Assembly (NCBI RefSeq): GCF_910592395.1
Contig: NC_088315.1
Span: 7,874,501 to 7,938,500, forward strand
Length of the DNA stretch: 64,000 nucleotides
Direction of reading: 5' to 3'
Origin: Lineus longissimus
Lineage: Eukaryota > Nemertea > Pilidiophora > Heteronemertea > Lineidae
Shown: positions 53,001-62,715 of the stretch, in pieces
How positions within the stretch are numbered: position 1 is the stretch's first letter
Layout of the letters: each line of letters starts with the position of its first letter
The notes under the pieces: generated by a model
The model's database searches: none
Seen by the model: the letters and a program-made list of their open reading frames with translations, nothing else
Told to the model about the DNA's origin: nothing
Translations under genes and position numbers: made by a program

Positions 53001-53132
53001 TGCGCGCTCGAAAGAAAGATGTATCTGAGCAATGCAAGGAAAATAAACAGGTCCGTTGCGTTGGAAAACAGAAATGTCCTCGTTTTTCACTTTCGCTCCG
53101 ATGTCTTTGAACAGGGTGACAAGTTCATGTAC
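50017..53132. promoter_or_regulatory. Upstream region of onecut with CpG-rich patches; probable 5' UTR and promoter area
   Basis: No coding exon is recognisable. CpG dinucleotides are clustered near 51.6-51.7, 51.97-52.08 (15 CpGs within about 105 bases), 52.19-52.45 and 52.63-52.7 kb, in an otherwise CpG-poor window. On the minus strand the sequence GTAAGTAT at about 51554-51547 could be a donor for a non-coding first exon, and ATTATAG next to 50016 a matching acceptor. The transcription start cannot be fixed from sequence alone. Confidence 0.3.
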
Positions 53133-53134
53133 TA

Positions 53135-53221
53135 CAGGGTGGCCCAGAATTATTTTCCCTCACACAATGGATACACAATAGAATTCTATTGTGCAAGGGA
53201 AAACCTTTCTTGGCCACCCTG
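53135..53221. mobile_element. Very short Tc1/mariner-type MITE (87 bp) with TA target site
   Basis: The ends are CAGGGTGGCC and GGCCACCCTG, flanked on each side by TA (53133-53134 and 53222-53223). The inverted arms extend about 27 bases with a few mismatches to TTTTCCCT/AGGGAAAA. The centre contains the perfect 20-bp palindrome CACAATAGAATTCTATTGTG. A CAGGG..GG terminus with a TA duplication is characteristic of Tc1/mariner elements. It has no coding capacity and would fold into an almost complete hairpin. Confidence 0.7.
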
Positions 53222-53412
53222 TAGAGTTTCGTGAGTTTCCTCATCAATGATTTTGACAGGACCCCAGCTGGCGCCATCTGAGCTAAAAAAGTGCAACTAC
53301 GCGATTACTTAAGTTTACAAATTCCTCGGGTTTTGGGTGGAAATTCCCCCTTGGTAGTGTAATTATTCGGCAATTTTGTGTAGCTGACTCGGCAATTAAT
53401 GACAGAGGTAAT

Positions 53413-53618
53413 CCAGGGCCTGGTTGTGACAGTATCTGTAATCTCATCAGGTCTGGTTGAGGCAGCATCTGCGATCTCATCAGGTCTGGTTGTGCCAGCA
53501 TCTCCTGTCTATCAGGTCTGGTTGTGACCGCATATGCTGTATTATCAGGTCTGGTTGTGGCAGCATGTTATGGTATGGTTGTTGCAGTATCTGCTGTCTC
53601 TTCAGGTCTGGTGTTCTG
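53413..53618 (+). repeat. Minisatellite, 33-bp unit, about six copies
   Basis: Units follow CAGGTCTGGTTGTGGCAGCA then TCTGCTGTCTCAT. Most are 32-34 bp, the fifth is shortened near 53575, and the last is cut off near 53618. Frames through it encode QPDLM/RSGC-type repeats and are not credible genes. Confidence 0.8.
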
Positions 53619-54373
53619 ATTTCATGCAATCCCTTTATGAAAATGATCAGGTATTTACCATATGAAAATGAGACACATTTTTCGTAAGGGTGGAGACAAG
53701 GTCCACCCTGTAGAAGCATGGTGCACTACGTTGGGAGAGTACACATCTAGATCAGACAGAGTACGCATAGTGAAGGGGCATGGCACATCCAGCAAGGACT
53801 TGGGACACTCTCTGGCAACATGGCGAGCTATGAAGAGAAGGGAACATCCTGAAGAGATATGGTGCACTACTGTCTCATTGGCCGAAAGTCATTTCTGCAG
53901 GTAACAATATAGAGCGACCATGACACAGGGCCGAATTTACAGTAAGGACCTATCGATAGACTTTTAGCACGTACTGCGGACGAGACTGAATGATGCGCTT
54001 GTAATTCCCACACTCAACGCGAACATCATTCTAAAAAGTGTCCCCGTGGTACAGCTCAGTTTGCACACTAGTGTTGTGTGAAGAATGGGGTTGGAACACT
54101 CTGCCCATTCAATAAAATGGATCTAGACGTATGGATTTCGGATGGGGATCCATACTCCAAGCACTTTTGACTTATTGACCCACACGTCAAGGATTGTTCA
54201 ACAATTGAAGAATTGCACTGTATTTCGATAACGTACACATGTACGCATTCTCCCGTATAGTATGAATGTACAGATAGACATTCCATCTAGACCTATTAAA
54301 CCATGCATGGACTTTCTGGGACGTTTCGGCATCTTCCCAATCGATAAGACGTCAGGAAGCTTTCGAGAAGCTC

Positions 54374-54464
54374 CCGAAACGGCCACGTTAACGCCTATCC
54401 CTTCGTTTAATTTCGTTATCAGGAGGTCAAACAATGAGATAGGCGTTCACGTTTGGCGTTTCGG
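54374..54464. repeat. Inverted repeat with 26-27-bp arms
   Basis: The left arm (54374-54399) begins CCGAAACGGCCACGTTAACG. The right arm (54438-54464), reverse-complemented, begins CCGAAACGCCAAACGTGAAC. They share CCGAAACG and AACGCCTATC with a few differences in between, and the loop is about 38 bases. It sits inside a 123-codon open frame (54262-54633) that I do not recognise and do not call as a gene. Confidence 0.45.
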
Positions 54465-55754
54465 AGGATTTGCGAAAACCCGCTCTTTAAATTACCCCGA
54501 AGAAGACCGAAAAATGTATTGTTTTGCCTGCAGAATTCACAACTCCTGCCTTTGCATCTTTCTTACGCATCCGAATATGTATAAAAAAACTCTCTTTGGC
54601 AGAATCGGATTCGAAATCACCTTTTCGATGTAAATGTCGGTGATGCAAGCAGACCTACAAAGTAATTTCAAAGTTGTCTTCAAATTTAATGCGTTCCATC
54701 TTTTGCGTGACCTTTTCTACGATATGCTGAGTTGGCATTACACAATTGTTGTATCATTCATAGTAACGGTGAGTCAAGGTATGTACATTATATGCCGTAC
54801 TAAATTGTTCCAGAAAATAAAAAAGCACGTAAATCTATCGGTATTCTTTACAAACTCTGTTTTATATTGATTCCTAATACTATATTTAGAAGAATTCAAT
54901 CATTTGATAAATTATCCATGATTTGGTGCGCGTATCACATCCAGTGGCTTATGGCGACAGTGAGTTTAAGACACAATTGCAATTCGACATTCGATGATCG
55001 ACACGAACACCAACGAAAATATAACTTGAAATTGTATGAAGGAAAAAAACATGCCAAACACCAAGACGGACGGCGGTACTTGGGTATTTTGTTCCAGATA
55101 TGCAGTCCAGACACGGACTGATCTGTTTTGTTACTTTAACGTAGTACCACCGAACAAGAAAAATCACAGCCTGAAAAAGAGTTCAGTTGAGTCCTTGCTC
55201 TGATGAAGTAACAACCTGTTTTAGGCGCTTTGCAAAAGAGCGATTTTTGTGACTGCCAGCTGCGAAAATTCGCTCGTTTGCGGAGCGTTTTTGAAGTAAC
55301 AACTCATATTCCGTGTTTGAGCCAAGTCAAAGCCAAATTTGCATCCATACCAATTTCACACTACGTGTCCAAATTGGATGAAATTATTATGTTTTATAAA
55401 CACGGACATATTGACACCGAACCGACTAAGCATTAGCAAATTCATTTAAATGCATGCTCGTCATTTCGGCGAAATAATCGGATCCATGGTAGTTGAAGAG
55501 AGACAGCCAGAAGACACCACCATATACGCTACACACCAAACGGCTCCATGAGACATGCTGCTGGATACCACCGATGCCAAGATGTTGGACGAGGGCCAGA
55601 GAGTGAAAAAATGAATTGTCCCCAAAAGACTAAGTATAATCTATTCTTCTGTTAGTGAAGTATTATGCACCTTCGATAAGAACAAGTACAAACACTGTTT
55701 TATCGATGATATTAGGCGGGACGAAAGTGTTCCATTCAGATAAATGTTTGAGAT

Positions 55755-56410
55755 ACCAAGCTGACGACTGTTGTCCCACCAGTATTCGTTGGGTGAAAAG
55801 TATCACAACCAGTGTAGATATCCGAATGACAGTTGCTGTTCCACCAGCACTCGTTTAGGTTAAAAGTGTCGCAGTAATGTTGTTAGGAGTACTCACTTGA
55901 GGTAAAAGTATTACAGTCAGTCAGAAGTTTAATCAGATCCCAGACAGACGGCCGCTGTCCCACCAGAATATATCCGCTGGGTTACAGGGAGACGATAGGT
56001 AGGGGCTGGATGGGACAGATTAAGTTACACGGAGACGTCAATAGGTATCTCTACTATCTCACATTACATTGGGACTACTCACGCTTGTACGAGGAATATT
56101 TTCATCACCAAGCCGAAACAGACCCAGTTCACTCTTCCGTCGGAACTGCGCGTAGTATATACGTGGTCTACTGGAAACAAGTAATTGGGACCCCATGCTC
56201 CTGCCTATAGTCCCCATTTAAAAGCGTCACAACCAGTGTTAGCAGTTTAGCTATAAGACGGACTGTTGTTGTCCCAGAAATCGTTTGGTTAACAGTTATT
56301 GTCTGACTAGTAGTGCTCGTTAGGTTAAAATTGTTGTCACAATCAGTGTCAACAGATTAGATATCCGACTGACGGATGTTGTCCGACCCGTATTCGCTGA
56401 GTTAAAGTGT
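55755..56410 (+). repeat. Highly degenerate repeat array, unit roughly 80-90 bp
   Basis: Recurring order of elements: GATATCCGA..GAC, TGTTGTCCCACCAG, TATTCG(T/C)TGGGTTAA, AAGTGTCACAACCAGTGT. Recognisable copies start near 55755, 55816, 55935, 56225 and 56345. A segment unlike the unit (about 55985-56220) interrupts the array. Confidence 0.5.
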
Positions 56411-56454
56411 CCCAATTTTGTCATCGGAGGCCAAAGGAATGTTTGTTGACATGT

Positions 56455-56700
56455 GACAGAATGGTGATGGCGAAAGACATGTGGTGAGCTGCCGGGTGGT
56501 TGTGACCTGATGGCGACGGCGAAGACATGCAGTGAGCTGGTAGTTGTGACCTAATGGTGAAGACGAAGACATGTAGTGAGCTGGTGGTTATGACTTAAAG
56601 GTGACGAAGAAGACATGAAGTGGGCTAGTGGTAGTTGTGACATAATGGTTGCGACCAAGTCCAAGACACGCTGAATGGTGGTTGTGACCTAATATCGACG
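56455..56700 (+). repeat. Minisatellite, unit about 55-60 bp, four to five copies
   Basis: Units contain GGCGACGGCGAAGACATGCA followed by GTGAGCTGGTAGTTGTGACC and TAATG. Copies decay toward the right end (ATGGTGGTTGTGACCTAATA near 56675). It directly follows the degenerate array at 55.8-56.4 kb. Confidence 0.7.
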
Positions 56701-57258
56701 CAAAGACAGACAGAAAACTGCAGAAACCCCCAAAAATTGAGTAGGCCTAGGACTGTGATATTCTCCTGGTTCTACACTTTAAACTGATGCTAGGGATATC
56801 TTCCGGGAGGTCTCAGAAAACACGTAAGTCCATCTTCGAAGAAAAAGCTGTCTGCTTTCCCATCCAAACCACGTGGTCACGCACCTGTATTAAACCAATC
56901 AGCACGCGGTTGTACGAAAATAGTTCAGTTTGAGATCAATGCGTGGTCTCACCATACCAGTTGAAATGTATTTTCCATTTAAGATAAAATTTTTCTAAAC
57001 TTGAGAATAAGGTGTGTTTAAAATGAAGAAAATGATGGCCACGTGGATTTGTTTACCTTTTGGCTCACTTAAAACACTAACAATTATATCATTGTTTTTA
57101 ACGATAAACTCCGAACTAGGCGTTATAACTAAATGAAAGGTATTTGTTATGTTATGAAATTATTTGATAAGTTGGAATATTGAACGATAGTATGTTTATA
57201 AGAGCAAATTATTGCTAAAACGAAAATTTATTGTTTTTGTTGTACTAAGCGACGCAAG

Positions 57259-57332
57259 ATGGCAGCTATCGCTCAGAATGGAAATTTCGTGGTGTTTTCA
57301 AGCGGTCAAAAGCTTGCTCTCTATGATATCAG
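57259..57332 (+). CDS. First coding exon of a WD40-type protein, candidate WDR4 (tRNA m7G methyltransferase subunit); partial
   Basis: The ATG has a strong context (AAGATGG). The exon encodes 24 residues, MAAIAQNGNFVVFSS then GQKLALYDI, plus two bases, and ends at AG|GTAAAG. An in-frame TAA lies about 50 bases upstream with no other ATG between. Joined to the exon at 62641 it reads LALYDI-S-EKKLEVID. The pattern fits the first beta-strands of a WD40 propeller and resembles the start of WDR4, where a short hydrophobic N-terminus runs into a YDCS..EKK segment. WDR4 is the non-catalytic partner of METTL1 in making m7G46 in tRNA. The remaining propeller lies outside the window, so the family call rests on about 49 residues. 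WDR7/Rabconnectin-3 beta, a neighbour of ONECUT genes in vertebrates, has a quite different conserved N-terminus and does not fit. Confidence 0.45.
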
Positions 57333-57527
57333 GTAAAGTATAAAACTGAACATGAATCAGCACCTTGAAGCCATATCAGCAACGAAGGACAACCACATTC
57401 ACTGTATTTTACGCGCCGGTCACCGATCCAAAGGTTGACCGCGCTCAACGTTGCTTAACTTCCACTCCGGACTGTGGGGGCCAACGCGCCAACCACCACT
57501 GGACCACTGACAACTGGCCTAACCACT

Positions 57528-57731
57528 GGCGGCTTAAGCCATGCCATATACCTAGGGGTACGACACTCCCCCCTTCGGACAGAGATGGATCGTCTTCAAT
57601 CCTACTTAGCGCTTCATGCGTCTCAGTACCGAACTACAAATCCAGAGCTCGCATCGCGTGGGAAGGTCTGCCAGATGTATAAAGGAATTCCCTCATGGCA
57701 GGCGGGTTAAGCCGTGCATACCTAGGGGTAC
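57528..57731 (+). repeat. Direct repeat pair of about 31-34 bp in a GC-richer block
   Basis: Both copies (57528-57561 and 57701-57731) contain TTAAGCC and TACCTAGGGGTAC in the same order, separated by about 140 bp. A weak third echo, GGTTTAGGGGTAG, lies near 57745. The block from 57.4 to 57.75 kb is richer in G+C than its surroundings and is open in two overlapping frames with no recognised domain. It may be the remnant of a mobile element. Confidence 0.4.
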
Positions 57732-58011
57732 TATACATTCACATCGGTTTAGGGGTAGAACCGACCGTTAAATTGGAATAGACCGCCTACTTTCTAAAGT
57801 CGGATGGGGTTTTCTTTTTTCTAATTTATTCTCGGACACTTCAGTCTGTCGGTCCAAACTATACTCTTAAAACAGTGGGTTCCCCTATCCTCAAATTTTG
57901 GTTGAATGTAGGTATATATATCTTTGTGGCACTGGCAGAGAGCATGCATCATGAATCATAAAATATCAGCTATCGGCCAGTACCTGCGACCACTCACCAT
58001 GATTTTCTTGT

Positions 58012-58020
58012 GTTGTGATC
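58012..58020 (+). repeat. Left target-site duplication of the Mutator-like element
   Basis: GTTGTGATC, repeated exactly at 58795-58803. The bases just outside and inside the two copies differ, which fixes the duplication at nine bases. Confidence 0.8.
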
Positions 58021-58794
58021 CGGTTCATAAGATAGCAGGAACGGACCAAAACGGGCTGGAACGGAGTTAAAATTTGCCGAAACGGAGCTTCTAGTGGTTT
58101 TAAATGGCATCTATAGGCAATATAGGGCCCCTGAATTATAAATTATGTTCATACAATGAAGATTATGCTTCTTTTCCATGATAGCCCCTAAATATTTGAT
58201 GAGGACTAAATTTACTTTCACACAGAGCTGAAGTGACGTCATCAGTTCTTGTGCAGTATAAGCGCTGTCTGCTAATGGAATCGGCCTCGACCAAATCAGG
58301 CAATACTACAATCTGGATGTACAGTACCGGGGGAGCTGCCGGTACGTTTTGAGATTACCCATAAGTCTTTGGGATAGTCTCGCACATACGGAATATAACC
58401 AATCAATCTTTCTCCTTCTGAGAAAAACTGTGTTGCGCTCAACTACAAATCATGTATAATTAGGTAGACACGTATTGGCCTTTGAATGAGCATAATCAAT
58501 GAATGCGGCTTTCTCATTGGCGGATCGTTAAATTATTCACTGACAGACTTGTGGGTAATCTAAAAACGTACCGCCAGGATTTCCGGTACTGTACATCCAG
58601 ATTGTAGTGTATCATCAATATCACGATGGAAAAGAAGTCTGATCTTCATTATATGAACATAATTTATAATTCAGGGGCCCTATCTTGCCTATAGATGCCA
58701 TTTAAAACCACTAGAAGCTCCGTTTCGGCAAATTTTAACTCCGATCCGGCCCGTTTTGGTCCGTTTCAGTCCGTTCCTGCTTTCTTACGCACCC
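58021..58794. mobile_element. Mutator-like non-autonomous foldback transposon (MITE), 774 bp, with 9-bp target-site duplication
   Basis: The ends form long imperfect inverted repeats. The left arm (from about 58021 to 58366) begins CGGTTCATAAGATAGCAGG. The right arm (about 58544-58794), reverse-complemented, begins GGGTGCGTAAGAAAGCAGG. Both continue through matched segments such as GTTAAAATTTGCCGAAACGG, a block including AGGGCCCCTGAATTATAAAT, and an inner block around ACAATCTGGATGTACAGTAC. The left arm carries about 120 bp near 58185-58300 that the right arm lacks. The unpaired centre (about 58367-58543) has no coding frame of note. The nine bases GTTGTGATC flank the element on both sides (58012-58020 and 58795-58803). 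Long inverted arms plus a 9-bp duplication are typical of Mutator-like elements; hAT and P-type elements make 8-bp duplications. No transposase is encoded. Confidence 0.85.
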
Positions 58795-58803
58795 GTTGTG
58801 ATC
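58795..58803 (+). repeat. Right target-site duplication of the Mutator-like element
   Basis: GTTGTGATC, an exact copy of 58012-58020. Confidence 0.8.
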
Positions 58804-58939
58804 TGAGATCGGTGATACCACTGGAATAGACAAGAGCTAATGCAGAAGAGTTCCTTCTCGGTAGATTCAACTTTTGATCGATGAAAGAGACTTCGATTTT
58901 CATTTTTCCAATGTCCTAATGTTACTGTTGGCTTCCATG

Positions 58940-58953
58940 GTTGCTATGGAAAC
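58940..58953 (+). promoter_or_regulatory. RFX X-box-like palindrome in intron 1 of the WDR4-like gene
   Basis: GTTGCTATGGAAAC fits the canonical X-box layout of two inverted half-sites. It is just outside the Mutator-like element. The function is unknown. Confidence 0.25.
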
Positions 58954-61900
58954 CATTTGTCATGCTCTAGTGAGTTCAGACCTGTGAATGAGCGGGTCCA
59001 GATTATTGGTGAAAATAGGGAAACTAAATGATTACAAATTATATACAAGAAATTTGCTTTGGTTAAATATTGTCATTAATCAGATTAGGGACTTTGTCTT
59101 GGACTAAATACATTTTTATAAACCCAGTTCTGTAGCTGTATATATTAGTCATGGGGAGACAACAAAATGGACCCCCTGGCCTAGCTCTTGCTTACACTTC
59201 CATTCAAAAAAGATGATCAAAAGGTATGAAGATCAGCCTCGGCTTCCTAATTTGGCCCTCAAGTCGTCAAGGGGTAGGCATTGTTTTTTCTTTCTGTTAA
59301 TTTTGACTTCTAAAGTCTGTCAGAGAAATCAGTTAGTGGTTACCGCATACTGAAGAAATGAAAATAAAAGAATTGTTTATAAATTAGCAAAAATATACAA
59401 GCGAGCCTCAGATATTTTTTAAATTAGGCATGTTTGATTGCCAATTCTGGGAGGTTTGTGGTACATCTAACATTGAGTTGGAGTGGGTTGTGCTAGAAAA
59501 AAACTTTAAAGGTTTCAAAAAATGATGTCTTTTTGAATTGAAAGGGTCAACAAGTAAAAATAGAAAAAATAGAATATGATTCAATTGCAAAGAAAGCAAT
59601 TTGTTTTATAAGTAATGGTGGGGGGAAACCTCTTGCATTTACTCATCGAAATGCAACATCCAAAATATCACAGTGTGGGAAACAAGTTTAGTTAAAAACT
59701 GCAGTGACCAAGCGATGGTTCATCTGCATATATTATTGCTTTCGCCGACCTCGTGTCACAACGATGTGCTGTTGGATCACCCGTCATCCAATTCACGTGT
59801 CACATGGATAATATTTGCATTTTGAACCGGCGAACGTTATTTATTCAGCGAGCGAACTCTAGAACTTGTCTGGTGGCGTTGGTTGAGACTTTTGCTGTGT
59901 CTCTGGTTAAGATGACAGGATTTTAATCAAGACGGCTCAGCATTGTGCAAATATGTTGCAACGGAAAACTCCGGGCAGTTAAGGAATTTTGAAAGAAAAG
60001 ATATCATTACAACTCTGAGAGAGCAAATGTCAGAGAGCTTGGTGCAGTTTAATCAGTGGTTTTAGTTGACTTTAAAACTGTAATTACAGCATTGGCACTT
60101 CGGGCTACTCTGAGTTCCTCTCATGCGTGAATCTTTCATATCATAATAGTGCATTGGCACAGTTAGAGAGCAACTTCTTGGAAAAAAACCTCTAGAAACT
60201 TTATCAATTAGACAATTGTAGACTTTTATAACCTATGTGAGTTTCATCTTTTGATAAAAGTGAAAATAGCTTGGGTCAAAGCTCGACTTGGTTATGGGTC
60301 AAAGATTAAAAGCCTTTCGAAAAGCTAGAAAGAATTTTTGCCTCAATACTGCAGTGGTGTTTTCCTTCCATTTCTGCATCTAATTGTGTAAATTTATCAC
60401 CTTTAAAAGGTGAAACTAATGTGTATTTGTTTATGGCATGAACTGCCCATCTTTCGTTTGTTTTGTCTTCATCCGTCTGCCCAGATGGTGATTGGGTAGA
60501 GCCTCCCGCGGCAAATGTTTCGCACTGTCCCAAAGCCCTATTGATTCCCAATAGCGCAGCTCTCCCCGCCAGCGTTGCAGGTTTAATCCAAGATTGGGCC
60601 CGCTGAGCGCCATCGCTAGCCAGGTCTGGGCACTCCAATCTCCGATTTGGAACATTGTCTGAGCGGCGCTGACCAGTGGGCAGTCGAGACTTAAGATGAA
60701 ATGGCGGTAATTGCTCCGGGAACATGGGGAGGGGCGACTAATAACGAAAACAGAAGTAAAGTAATGGCAGGATTTGTTTGATCTGCTTTGCTTTCTGATA
60801 TATTGGACATCGGGTGAGGAATGAAGAACCAGGGGGTATAATGATGAGGTATAATTGCTACAGTTTTAACTCTCACATCTACTTCTGTGAAAATAGCAAG
60901 AAAAGTTCTAAGAGCCATGAACACGATCAAGTCCATGTCCTTCATCACAATCAAAACCAGGATTGGCTTTGTTTACAAACAAATCCAACTCTTAACATGA
61001 AATTTAGAAAAAAGTATACCGGTAAGCCCATGGCTGGCGCAGTTCAGTTTTCTTAACTCTAAGTCAATAAGTGATTTCTGTGTTCATTTTTAAGTTACAA
61101 AGAGTTTCAAGTTAAAGACTGCAAGCCTTGAATAATTTTGCATTCTGTCTCAAAGCTTCAAACAGTGAAGAAATTCTGCCAAGATTTGGTCGGCATATTT
61201 TAATTCATTTTCTATCTTGGTTTCTACATATAGAAAAAACGTGACAAGCGAAAGATTGTATGACTATTTTTGTAACGAACAGTGTGTGGCACTAGCTGAT
61301 ATTTCCTCTTTTTTAAAAATATTTTAAATTTCATATTTGTATATATATGTCATGTACATACACGCATAGAAATTTCCAGTTCAAATTCTAGCACAACTCT
61401 AGCGACTTTTGCTGTGCTAATTCTAGTGTATGCGCACGGGATAGCGTGTTTATGCCAGTAGTATTGGACTCAATACTGGCAGTATTGGCTATAGGTTATC
61501 AATGCCAGGAAATAATCCCGTTGGTTAGTCACGAATTGATCTCAGATATAAAATTGATCAAAAACACACAAGAAAATCCCCGACTGAAACGCTACAGTTT
61601 TCTCTTTCTATCAAGGAGAAAAGATGTGTGAAAATTTCCCGGTTCGTGCAGAGGAAACTGTTGTGTATATCACCCCCTTTCCTTGGGTGTTTTTGACAGG
61701 ATATTTTGCAAATTCACAGTGCCTATTTGGACGATTCTAAAATTCACAAACATTCACTTTGGATTTATGAACATTTGTTACTGTATTTCTTGACCATCTG
61801 GTGGGTAAGATCATACTCTTTCAGATTTATCTCTTGACTGAATATTGTTTCTCCTCCACACTTCTTCAGAACGTCTCGATTCTCCAGCACTATGCAGTTT

Positions 61901-62640
61901 GATTTTTAACTCATTGCACTCATTGCAGAGTGATAAATTTGGTCAGGGATGAAAACGTAATTTTGAAAATAGCAACGAGTTGAAAAATATTATGCACCAC
62001 CCGATATACCAGTAGAGTTGATGTAAATTGTTTTCTCCTCTTTTAAGTTCCCTGTGCCTATGGTTTCTGGGTGAAACACTCCATGTATTTCCTGGAAAAA
62101 ACATTCCTTCAAGAGAATCCATTAAAAGAAAATTCAACTGGACATTAGACAATAGCTTGTCGTTGATAAATAGGAAGATATTTGCCCATCGCATTCGACT
62201 TGTCATGCCGAAAAGAGTTGCCATGTTAGATTATATCAAGTATAACAAAGTGTTATCATAATTTTTATATTATTATATGAAAGAAAAAGTTTCTATCCTG
62301 CAAAAAAGGAAAAGATTGGGTGAAAGTACATGTATCTGTGATAATATTTTTTTCTTGCTGCGAGTGCGAGGTGTTTAGATCCATCTGTACATGCCGGGAA
62401 GGATTTATCTGAATTAAGATACAATGTGTGTTTTTTTTGTGCTTTGTGGGAGTTTTCAGATTTTATCTCTATTTGAGATGGGTCTAAACATATCAGACTG
62501 GAAATCCGGGCTGATGTCAGCACCGCAAATGATGCTGTAGGAAGCCAAAAGCCTTCCGCATAACGTCAAGGAACATCTCGAATAGTGAAGGGTTCTGCTG
62601 CATACTCAGTTAAGAATTACATTGTTTTTTATCTTTGCAG

Positions 62641-62715
62641 CGAAAAGAAATTAGAGGTGATAGATACGGTCGCCGTTGAGCCAGAAAATGAGATCCAGGT
62701 TGAAGAACCAAAAGG
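62641..62715 (+). CDS. Second coding exon of the WDR4-like gene; partial
   Basis: A pyrimidine-rich tract ending TTTGCAG lies immediately upstream and GTGAGT follows at 62716, so both splice sites are good. The 75-base exon completes the split Ser codon, then reads EKKLEVIDTVAVEPENEIQ and VEEPK, with two bases (GG) of the next codon. Phase-2 introns on both sides match the preceding exon. The acidic, flexible composition suits the low-complexity loop that follows the first strands in WDR4 proteins. No convincing third exon was found between here and 64000; the acceptor-like site near 63532 leads to a stop in the required frame. Confidence 0.5.

Larger units (their letters stand above)
53225..57258. 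other. Intergenic, repeat-rich; upstream of the WDR4-like gene
   Basis: Holds the 33-bp minisatellite, an inverted repeat at 54.4 kb, the two repeat arrays between 55.7 and 56.7 kb, and AT-rich sequence from 56.9 kb up to the start codon at 57259. No TATA box is obvious there. A CACGTG palindrome lies near 56870. The stretch from 54.6 to 55.7 kb shows no supported feature. Confidence 0.4.
57333..62640 (+). other. Putative intron 1 of the WDR4-like gene
   Basis: Bounded by a GTAAAG donor and a TTTGCAG acceptor. It holds a GC-richer block with direct repeats (57.48-57.75 kb), the Mutator-like foldback element (58.02-58.79 kb), an X-box-like palindrome (58940) and a second GC-richer segment (60.43-60.73 kb). 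That segment carries a 139-codon minus-strand open frame with no recognisable domain. Between 58.95 and 60.4 kb and between 60.75 and 62.64 kb I see only AT-rich sequence with no supported gene. Confidence 0.4.

Noticed and set aside
60306-60725. 139-codon minus-strand open frame
   Set aside because: No family resemblance; a shorter open frame overlaps it on the same strand. It reflects a GC-richer segment with fewer stops.
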